Shown here: piece after piece, positions 14,185 through 19,521 of the stretch
How the letters are laid out: each line of letters starts with the position of its first letter
How positions within the stretch are numbered: position 1 is the stretch's first letter
Translations under genes and position numbers: made by a program
DNA from: Myxococcales bacterium
GTDB lineage: Bacteria; Myxococcota_A; UBA9160; SMWR01
Assembly (NCBI GenBank): GCA_022572485.1
Contig: JACZVU010000032.1
Span: 1 to 19,521, forward strand
Length of the DNA stretch: 19,521 bases
Direction of reading: 5' to 3'
The notes under the pieces: model-generated
Database searches by the model: none
What the model was told of the DNA's origin: nothing
Seen by the model: only the letters and a program-made list of their open reading frames with translations

Positions 14185-14439
14185 CTAGTTGTTCGCTTCG
14201 ACCTGCGCGACGACGCGTCCACGGGACTTGGCATAACCGACCACACCGTCGCGAAGTGCGAAGAGCGTGTAATCGCGACCCAGGCCCACATTGCGGCCCG
14301 GATGGATCTTCGTACCGAGTTGGCGAACGAGGATCGATCCCGCCTTCACGGATTGGCCCGCGAACACCTTGACTCCGCGCCGCTGCCCCTGGCTGTCGCG
14401 GCCGTTGCGCGAACTGCCCTGTCCCTTTTTATGCGCCAT
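14185..14439 (-). CDS. rpmA: 50S ribosomal protein L27
   Basis: 84 residues with the standard bacterial L27 sequence: '[15 protein letters not shown]' at the N-terminus, '[27 protein letters not shown]' and '[12 protein letters not shown]'. L27 belongs to the large subunit near the peptidyl transferase centre. There is no N-terminal extension of the Firmicutes cleaved type. It follows rplU by 3 bases, the usual order, and is the last gene of this run. The GTPase gene obg, which commonly follows rpmA, is not here; the convergent MFS gene occupies that place. Confidence 0.98.
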   Translation of the reverse strand: MAHKKGQGSSRNGRDSQGQRRGVKVFAGQSVKAGSILVRQLGTKIHPGRNVGLGRDYTLFALRDGVVGYAKSRGRVVAQVEANN

Positions 14440-14442
14440 CGG

Positions 14443-14754
14443 TCAAGCCTCGATCTTGTCTACTCGAATTTCGGTGTACGACTGACGGTGGCCCGCCTTT
14501 CGCCGATAACCCTTGCGCCGCTTCAATTTGAAGATGATGAGCTTCGGCCCGCGGCCTTGGGCGGTAATGGTTCCCAACACCTTTGCGCCGGCGACCAGCG
14601 GTGTGCCGATCTTTGCGCCGCCCTCGGTACCCACCAGCAGGACTTCGCCGAACTCGACGCTGTCGCCAACGGATCCCTCGAGTTTCTCTACGCGGACCGC
14701 TGCCCCGGGTTCTACCCGAAACTGCTTCCCTCCCGTCCGAACGACGGCGTACAT
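14443..14754 (-). CDS. rplU: 50S ribosomal protein L21
   Basis: 103 residues, full length. It has the typical start 'MYAVVRTGGKQFRVEPG', 'VGDSVEFGEVLLVG' and the basic C-terminal 'KLKRRKGYRRKAGHRQSYTEI' region that contacts 23S rRNA. The ATG overlaps the stop of the upstream RNase gene by one base (TAATG), so translation of L21 is probably coupled to that of the RNase. rpmA follows after 3 bases. Confidence 0.98.
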   Translation of the reverse strand: MYAVVRTGGKQFRVEPGAAVRVEKLEGSVGDSVEFGEVLLVGTEGGAKIGTPLVAGAKVLGTITAQGRGPKLIIFKLKRRKGYRRKAGHRQSYTEIRVDKIEA

Positions 14755-16784
14755 TACGGCTCCTCCACTTTCGCGGGAGGAGGCAGTATCGGAGTTTCCG
14801 CTTCCAAGTCAAGCATCTCGGCGGCTGGGGCTGGCGCTGCGAAGCGTTTTTCGCTTTTGGCAGCTTCGGCGTTGGCCACAATCGCCGGTGCTGCGGTCGA
14901 GGCGTCTTCCGGGGGCGTCGCCTCTGAAAAGGCTTCCGCCGGGGTGGATTCTCGGGAGACCTGTTCCGAGGAGGTGGCTGCGGAAGTGGATTCTGGAGAG
15001 GCTGGTTGGGGCGCGGATTCCGCGCGTGCGGGCTCCGGCGCGGCGACCGACTTGCCCCTCTTCTCTTCGGTGGCCTCCCGCGGGGCTTTCGACTCGGCCG
15101 GCGTCAGCGCCGAGTCGGAAGCGCCCTTTGCCGCGCTTACCGACCCTGAGGCGTCTGGCGCCGCCGCGCTCGATGGTTCGTCGGCTTCGAGCTGCAATTC
15201 AGCGGTAGATGCCTTCTCGTTGTCGGAATCGGGTGGAAAGCCGAGCCACTGAAGCGGTATGGATACAGGAGGGCCACTGTCGAGGGCCGTCACTTCGAAC
15301 TGCTCCTGGTGAAGCCCGGGTCGGCCGCGGATTTCGATCTCGCGGCCGAGTTCGCGGCCGAGTTCCGCACAGGCCTTGTGGGCGCGGGCGAGCAGTACTT
15401 CCGCGACTCGGGGATTCACGCTGATGGCGATCTTCCGACCGCAGAACCGCGGCAGATCCTTGCGAATTTCGCGCAGAACCTTGAAGGCCATGCTCTCGCT
15501 CGACAGCACGTAGCCGCGCCCCTCGCAGTGTGCGCAGGGCTCGCAGAGTTGCTGGATGAGGTTCTCTCGGGTTCGCTTCCTCGTCATCTCGACGAGGCCG
15601 AGCTCCGAGATCTTGAGGATGTTCGTTCGCGCCTTGTCTTGCTTCAGGGCTTCCTGGAGGGCGCTGTAAACCTTGCGGCGATTTTCCGCGCTTTCCATGT
15701 CGATCAGGTCGATGATGATGATGCCGCCGATATTCCGGAAGCGGAGTTGATGGACAACCTCTTTGATCGCTTCGAGGTTTGTCCGAAGAACCGTCTCTTC
15801 GAGGTCGCGCTTGCCGACGAAGCGCCCGGTGTTGACGTCGATCGCGGTGAGCGCCTCGTTCTGGTCGATCACCAGATGCCCGCCGGATTTGAGGAAGATC
15901 TTCTTGCCCAGGTTGGTGTCGATCGACGACTCGATGTTGAAGTAGTCGAAGATCGGGAGCGCACCCCGGTAGTGTTCGAGTCGTGGCTTCGGGTCCGCGA
16001 CGAAGCGTGTCAGAAAATCTTCCATTTCTTCGTAGGCGCGACGGTCGTCGATCACGATGCGCTTGGTCTGGTTGTTCACGAAGTCGCGAATCACCCGAAG
16101 TGGCAGGGCGAGTTCCGAGTAGAGATCGCATGGAGCGCTCGCGGTTTCCCTCTTCTTCTGGATGTCGCTCCAAACCGCTGTCAGATAGCGGATGTCGGCT
16201 TGTAGATCCGCCTCGCTCGCATTGTCGCCGGCAGTGCGGATGATGAAGCCGAGGCCATCTGGCCGGTTTCGCGAAACGATCTCTCGGAGTCGGCGCCGCT
16301 CGCGATCGGACTCGATGCGGCGGGACACGCCCACCCGCTGCGAAAGCGGTGTGACCACCAGGTGGCGACCCGCGATCGAAATGTGGGAGGTGATCCGAGC
16401 GCCCTTGCTGCCGATCGGCTCCTTGGCGACCTGGACGACGATCTCCTGGCCTTCGCGGAGCAGGGTGTCGATACTCGGTGGCGGCTGTCGGCTACCGTTG
16501 CGCGAGCGGCTTCTGTTGCGTTCCGGGGCCTCGTTGTCGCCATTCGGTTTGATCGAGTTGTCGTAGTAATCGCCAGCGTAGAGGAATGCCGCTTTCTCGA
16601 GGCCAATGTCCACAAAGGCGGCCTGCATTCCGGGCAGTACCCGAGTCACACGCCCCTTGACGATGGTGCCGGCGACGTTGCGCTCGCCCTCCCTTTCGAT
16701 GTGAAGTTCAGTAAATAGGTTGCGTTCGATGATCCCCACCCGAGTCTCTCCGGCCGAGGCATTGATGACGATCTCATTTGTCAT
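14754..16784 (-). CDS. rng: Ribonuclease E/G family endoribonuclease
   Basis: 676 residues. The N-terminal S1-type RNA-binding domain (about 37-140) is split by a basic, low-complexity insert at about 78-103. The 5'-sensor region contains 'GSKGARITSHISIAGRHLV' (125-143). The catalytic metal ligands are seen as D316 in 'TAIDVNTGRF' and D359/D362 in 'IIIIDLIDM'. The Zn-link is C414, C417, C420 in 'CEPCAHCEGRG'. Residues from about 520 to the end form an Ala/Ser/Pro/Glu-rich, probably disordered tail of some 155 residues, unlike RNase G (about 490 residues) and shorter than the E. coli RNase E tail. The enzyme cleaves single-stranded RNA in rRNA and tRNA maturation and mRNA decay. It leads an operon with rplU and rpmA. 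Whether it is functionally RNase E or G is not settled, and the symbol is provisional. Confidence 0.93.
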   Translation of the reverse strand: MTNEIVINASAGETRVGIIERNLFTELHIEREGERNVAGTIVKGRVTRVLPGMQAAFVDIGLEKAAFLYAGDYYDNSIKPNGDNEAPERNRSRSRNGSRQPPPSIDTLLREGQEIVVQVAKEPIGSKGARITSHISIAGRHLVVTPLSQRVGVSRRIESDRERRRLREIVSRNRPDGLGFIIRTAGDNASEADLQADIRYLTAVWSDIQKKRETASAPCDLYSELALPLRVIRDFVNNQTKRIVIDDRRAYEEMEDFLTRFVADPKPRLEHYRGALPIFDYFNIESSIDTNLGKKIFLKSGGHLVIDQNEALTAIDVNTGRFVGKRDLEETVLRTNLEAIKEVVHQLRFRNIGGIIIIDLIDMESAENRRKVYSALQEALKQDKARTNILKISELGLVEMTRKRTRENLIQQLCEPCAHCEGRGYVLSSESMAFKVLREIRKDLPRFCGRKIAISVNPRVAEVLLARAHKACAELGRELGREIEIRGRPGLHQEQFEVTALDSGPPVSIPLQWLGFPPDSDNEKASTAELQLEADEPSSAAAPDASGSVSAAKGASDSALTPAESKAPREATEEKRGKSVAAPEPARAESAPQPASPESTSAATSSEQVSRESTPAEAFSEATPPEDASTAAPAIVANAEAAKSEKRFAAPAPAAEMLDLEAETPILPPPAKVEEP

Positions 16785-16964
16785 TTTGCAGTTCCCGCGG
16801 AAGGGTGCGTCGTGCTTCGGCGGGGGGGGCCGGGAGCACTCGATCCTTCGGCTTTGGCGAGCCGAAATGGAGACCTTCGTGCCTGTTGGATGGTCCGCGC
16901 GCAGTGGCGTGGGCCGGTGGCGGGGCTAAGCGGTACTCAGGGCCCGATTGGGCTCGAGCAGAAC

Positions 16965-16985
16965 GGGAACAGGCTCTAAGTTCCC
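16965..16985. promoter_or_regulatory. Inverted repeat GGGAAC/GTTCCC in the RNase leader
   Basis: GGGAAC (16965-16970) and GTTCCC (16980-16985) form a perfect 6-bp stem with a 9-base loop. In the leftward transcript it would lie in the 5' leader of the RNase gene. It is not followed by a T-run in either direction. Confidence 0.35.
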
Positions 16986-17023
16986 AAATTCATGAACAAA
17001 ATTGTTTACTCGCACAGTAAGTC

Positions 17024-17039
17024 TCTACAACGGTGTAGA
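17024..17039. promoter_or_regulatory. Palindrome TCTACA-N4-TGTAGA, operator candidate
   Basis: A perfect 6-bp inverted repeat around ACGG, overlapping the weak promoter-like sequences of the divergent region. The shape fits a dimeric regulator site, but no regulator gene is adjacent. Confidence 0.35.
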
Positions 17040-17186
17040 CGTGCGATCGGGTTTTCGAGCCCCGGCAGCGCCCCGCCGCCCGTTCAGCTCACCCCAATCG
17101 CCTGCGGAGTCGCGGAAATCGGATGTCACCCATTCACGCGACGGGTGATCAATTTTCAGCAACAATGTCGTGCCACCCATGAAACG

Positions 17187-17269
17187 TGATCCCCGCAGGA
17201 CCACACCAAGCAAATTCTTCCAGGAGAATCATGTATCGGAGCCCCGAGGTCAAGACTGATCCCCGCAGG
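17187..17269 (+). repeat. Direct repeat of TGATCCCCGCAGG flanking the selA start
   Basis: The 13-mer occurs at 17187-17199 and 17257-17269, 70 bases apart. The second copy is inside the first codons of selA. It may be chance or a duplicated element. Confidence 0.5.
17222..17226 (+). promoter_or_regulatory. Ribosome binding site of selA
   Basis: AGGAG 4 bases before ATG 17231. It decides this start over an in-frame GTG at 17186. Confidence 0.6.
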
Positions 17270-18658
17270 GCACTTCCGGCTGTCGATCGGCTGGCTGATG
17301 TGGTGGCCGCGGAGCGGCCCGATTTGCCCACCTGGGCGGTTCTGGAGGGAATTCGCCGCGCCTTGGCCGAAGCGCGGGAGCGCTTGTCGGAATCTGCGCC
17401 CAGGTCCGCGGCTGACGGCAGCCGAGTGTTGAAGGATCTATCCGATCGATCCGCCGTGCTGGCCGCTGCCTTGTGCGGTGGCCAGCCACGCAGAGTCGTC
17501 AACGCTACGGGAATCTCCCTCCACACCAATCTAGGGCGAGCGCCGTTGGCGCCCGATGCCGTTCGAGCCATCGCGCAAGCCGCCGCGAGTTACTCGAACC
17601 TCGAATTCGATCTCGAAACCGGTCGGCGCGGTGACAGGCTGTCGGCTGTCTGCTCGAAGCTCGCCCTCCTCACCACAGCCCCGGCCGCGCTCGCCGTCAA
17701 CAACAATGCCGCCGCCGTCTTGTTGGTGCTCGACACCCTCGCGAGGGGTCGGGAAGCCATCGTCTCCCGGGGCGAATTGGTCGAAATTGGTGGCTCGTTT
17801 CGGATTCCGGACATCGTGGAACGCGCAGGGGTGGATCTCGTTGAGGTCGGCACCACCAACCGCACGCATCCGAACGACTATGAGCGAGCCATCCACTCGC
17901 GCACCGGGCTGTTGTTGAAGATCCATCGCAGCAACTTCGAGTTGCGCGGTTTCGTGGCCGAAACGTCGCTTGGGCAGCTCGCGGAGATCGGTCGCGACAA
18001 GGGCATTCCCGTCGTCGAAGACCTCGGTAGCGGGACGCTCATCGACCTCAGTACCCGCGGTTTTCCCGCCGAGACCTACGCGCCCGCGCGCCTGAAACTG
18101 GGCGCAGACGTGGTGTGCTTCTCCGGTGACAAGCTGTTGGGGGGCCCCCAGGCCGGCCTGCTGTTGGGTTCGCGGGAGATCATCGAGGCCATGCGGCGCA
18201 ACCCGCTGGCCCGCGCGTTGCGTCTGGACAAGTTGAGTCTCGCGGCGCTGGATTGGACGCTCGAATGCTATCTGGAGGGTCGCGCCGAGCGAGAACTTCC
18301 GGTGCTGCGCCAACTGCTCGAGCCTTTGGGTCGTTTGGAGACGCGCGCTCGCGCGTTGGCTGCGCGCCTCGACAAGGTGTGGGGCGGCACCGCGCGCATC
18401 CACGCCGAGCCGGACTGCGGGTTCGTGGGCGGCGGTTCGATGCCCGGTTTCGAACTCGACAGCTGGGTCGTCGTCCTGCGGGCTTCCACGAGCGCGCAGA
18501 GAATCGCGAAGTGCCTGCGCGCCGCTCCAGTCCCAGTGGTCGCGCGCCTTCGCGACGACGCGCTGATATTCGACGTTCGGACGCTGCTAGAGGGTGACGA
18601 GGACGCCATCGAGCAGGCGGTCGGCCTCGCGCTCGAAGAGACCGGTCGCGTTGAATGA
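17231..18658 (+). CDS. selA: L-seryl-tRNA(Sec) selenium transferase
   Basis: 475 residues, normal for bacterial SelA. This PLP enzyme converts Ser-tRNA(Sec) to Sec-tRNA(Sec) using selenophosphate, in the cytoplasm as a ring-shaped decamer. Visible family elements are the N-terminal helical domain, 'RVVNATGISLHTNLGRAPL' (88-106), 'NLEFDLETGRRGDR' (123-136), 'VNNNAAAVLL' (156-165), 'VGTTNRTHPNDY' (206-217), and the PLP-lysine region 'CFSGDKLLGGPQAG' with K301. It implies that the organism makes selenoproteins. selB, selC (tRNA-Sec) and selD are not in the window. The next gene begins 23 bases later on the same strand, suggesting an operon. Confidence 0.95.
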   Translation: MYRSPEVKTDPRRALPAVDRLADVVAAERPDLPTWAVLEGIRRALAEARERLSESAPRSAADGSRVLKDLSDRSAVLAAALCGGQPRRVVNATGISLHTNLGRAPLAPDAVRAIAQAAASYSNLEFDLETGRRGDRLSAVCSKLALLTTAPAALAVNNNAAAVLLVLDTLARGREAIVSRGELVEIGGSFRIPDIVERAGVDLVEVGTTNRTHPNDYERAIHSRTGLLLKIHRSNFELRGFVAETSLGQLAEIGRDKGIPVVEDLGSGTLIDLSTRGFPAETYAPARLKLGADVVCFSGDKLLGGPQAGLLLGSREIIEAMRRNPLARALRLDKLSLAALDWTLECYLEGRAERELPVLRQLLEPLGRLETRARALAARLDKVWGGTARIHAEPDCGFVGGGSMPGFELDSWVVVLRASTSAQRIAKCLRAAPVPVVARLRDDALIFDVRTLLEGDEDAIEQAVGLALEETGRVE

Positions 18659-18681
18659 AGAGGGCTGGTCTCGTAGGATGA

Positions 18682-19290
18682 GTGGCTGAAATCGTGTTGA
18701 ATGCGACTGTTCTCGTGCTGAATCGATCCTATCTGCCGATTCATGTGACATCGGCTCGGCGGGCATTTGCGCTCGTCTACCGGGACGCCGCGCGAGTCGT
18801 GAGCCAAGAGTACGAGACCTTCGACTTCGAGAGCTGGCGGCGACGGCGGGGTACCGAAGGCGACGCGTTGATCGGAACGCCAAGCGGCGAGATCTGCGTG
18901 CCGAGAGTGATCCTGCTTCCGAGTTTCGACCGCGTGCCCAAGCGTCACGTGCGTTACAGTCGCGTCAATGTTTTTGCCCGCGACAAGTTCACCTGTCAGT
19001 ACTGCGGCGAGCGGCCCCATCGCTCCAAACTCAATCTAGACCACGTCATTCCGCGTGCGCTCGGGGGGCGTACGACCTGGGAGAACGTCGTGTGCAGCTG
19101 CGTCGAATGCAACCGGCGCAAGGGCGGGCGAACTCCCCAGCAGGCACGATTGCGCCTCCAGCGAGTCCCCGCCAAACCCCGGTGGACGCCGCTGATGAAC
19201 CACATTGGTTCGTGTGTTCGATACAACGAGTGGCGGCCCTTCTTGAGCATCGTCGAGCGAAATGGCCCAACCGCGCGATGCTCCGACTAG
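18682..19290 (+). CDS. HNH endonuclease-family protein
   Basis: 202 residues from GTG 18682, preceded by AGGAT. The C-terminal half carries an HNH nuclease motif with a zinc-binding frame: C105-x2-C108 ('CQYCGER'), the catalytic 'LDHVIPRALGG' (119-129, D120-H121), N135 in 'WENVV', and C140-x2-C143 followed by 'NRRKGG'. The N-terminal 90 residues ('VLVLNRSYLPIHVTSARRAFALVYRDAARVV') form the conserved leader of a widespread group of stand-alone chromosomal HNH proteins often annotated simply as HNH endonuclease. Its biological role is not known; it is not obviously part of a restriction or phage system here. It lies 23 bases after selA. Confidence 0.88.
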   Translation: MAEIVLNATVLVLNRSYLPIHVTSARRAFALVYRDAARVVSQEYETFDFESWRRRRGTEGDALIGTPSGEICVPRVILLPSFDRVPKRHVRYSRVNVFARDKFTCQYCGERPHRSKLNLDHVIPRALGGRTTWENVVCSCVECNRRKGGRTPQQARLRLQRVPAKPRWTPLMNHIGSCVRYNEWRPFLSIVERNGPTARCSD

Positions 19291-19313
19291 AGCCGCGCGT
19301 CGCGGGTGCATGA

Positions 19314-19521
19314 GTGAACACCAGGGTGGGAGACAGGTTGAACAAGCTCGCAGCCGAGCTACGAGATGGGTCGGGCAGCTCTCATCGAGCGCGCTTGATT
19401 CCCGTGGGCGGGGGCAAGGGCGGTGTTGGCAAGAGTTTCATCGTCGCCAACCTGGCCGCGTCCCTGGCGCGAATGGGCTATCGGGTCGTCGCGGTCGCCG
19501 GCGATCTCGAGGGCGCGAATC
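19314..19521 (+). CDS. MinD/ParA-family P-loop ATPase, 5' part only
   Basis: Open frame cut by the right edge. After about 30 residues it shows the deviant Walker A 'GGGKGGVGKS' and 'FIVANLAASLARMGYRVVAVAGDLEGAN', the start of MinD/FlhG/Mrp/ParA proteins (usually 'DaDLgxaN' here; the first Asp is replaced by Gly or shifted). These ATPases dimerise on ATP and position cell structures such as flagella, the division site, chromosomes or polar complexes. Possible starts are GTG 19314, GTG 19326 and TTG 19338; the TTG follows GGGAG at 19328-19332. The subfamily cannot be decided from this fragment. Confidence 0.8.
   Translation, partial: MNTRVGDRLNKLAAELRDGSGSSHRARLIPVGGGKGGVGKSFIVANLAASLARMGYRVVAVAGDLEGAN

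Larger units (their letters stand above)
16785..17230. promoter_or_regulatory. Divergent control region between the RNase gene and selA
   Basis: 446 bases without a credible gene. It must hold the promoters of the leftward RNase-rplU-rpmA operon and of rightward selA. The central 17001-17040 part is AT-richer than its surroundings. Weak overlapping candidates are TTGTTT (17002-17007) with TACAAC (17026-17031) rightward, and TTGTAG with TAAACA (17030-17003) leftward; neither pair is strong. Two inverted repeats lie here and are listed separately. The RNase leader would be about 200 bases, which could carry autoregulatory structure as in E. coli rne. Confidence 0.4.

Noticed and set aside
14134..15252. 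372-codon plus-strand open frame opposite rpmA, rplU and the RNase tail
   Set aside because: Antisense to clear ribosomal protein genes; the apparent Ala/Ser-rich protein mirrors the low-complexity RNase tail.
15309..16205. 298-codon plus-strand open frame opposite the RNase catalytic core
   Set aside because: Antisense to the conserved catalytic region; no recognisable domain.
17046..17064. T-arm-like sequence around GGGTTTTCGAGCCCC, possible tRNA (for example tRNA-Sec near selA)
   Set aside because: The loop and stem lengths do not fit, and no matching acceptor or anticodon arm is found in the flanking bases.
17531..18403. 290-codon minus-strand open frame opposite selA
   Set aside because: Antisense to a full-length SelA; no family features.
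1..19521. CRISPR array, insertion sequence, integrase or attachment site
   Set aside because: No regularly spaced repeats, transposase or integrase motifs were seen anywhere in the window.

Overview
The window looks like chromosomal DNA of a high-GC Gram-negative bacterium. I judge the GC as roughly low-to-mid 60% by eye, not by calculation. An LptF/LptG-type LPS-export permease argues for an outer membrane. The order RNase E/G - rplU - rpmA, together with SelA, an HNH protein and a MinD/ParA ATPase, suggests a deltaproteobacterium in the old broad sense (Myxococcota, Desulfobacterota or Binatota-like). The exact lineage cannot be fixed from the sequence alone. Many starts are GTG or TTG, several supported by good Shine-Dalgarno sequences.

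Layout. (1) 1-853, minus strand: 5' part of an lptF/lptG gene running off the left edge. (2) 926-10975: a dense block of lipid and nucleotidyl-transfer genes. In order they are a LicC/IPCT-like nucleotidyltransferase, an ABC exporter, a MobA-like nucleotidyltransferase, a divergent calcineurin-like phosphoesterase, a CDP-alcohol phosphotransferase with an unassigned N-terminal domain, a CrtC/Svf1-like lipocalin protein, a DAG-kinase-family lipid kinase, a Tam41-like nucleotidyltransferase, and a convergent three-histidine-box fatty acid desaturase. (3) 11231-14115: a DUF192 lipoprotein, a short-chain dehydrogenase and a GPH-type MFS transporter. (4) 14185-16784, minus strand: rne/rng-rplU-rpmA. 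(5) 17231-19521, plus strand: selA, an HNH endonuclease-family gene and the start of a MinD/ParA-family ATPase.

The most interesting part is region 2. From 5569 to 9915 four genes are packed with a 4-nt overlap or 3-7-nt gaps. Three of them map onto successive phospholipid steps: a lipid kinase (lipid to lipid phosphate), a Tam41-like CTP:phosphatidate cytidylyltransferase candidate (to a CDP-lipid), and a CDP-alcohol phosphotransferase (head-group transfer). The fourth is a lipid-carrier-like lipocalin. The upstream sugar/choline-phosphate-type nucleotidyltransferases could activate a head group, the ABC protein could flip the product, and the desaturase could modify acyl chains. My working reading is a locus for an unusual polar lipid (phospho-, inositol- or ceramide-type). 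The substrates and product cannot be read from the sequence.
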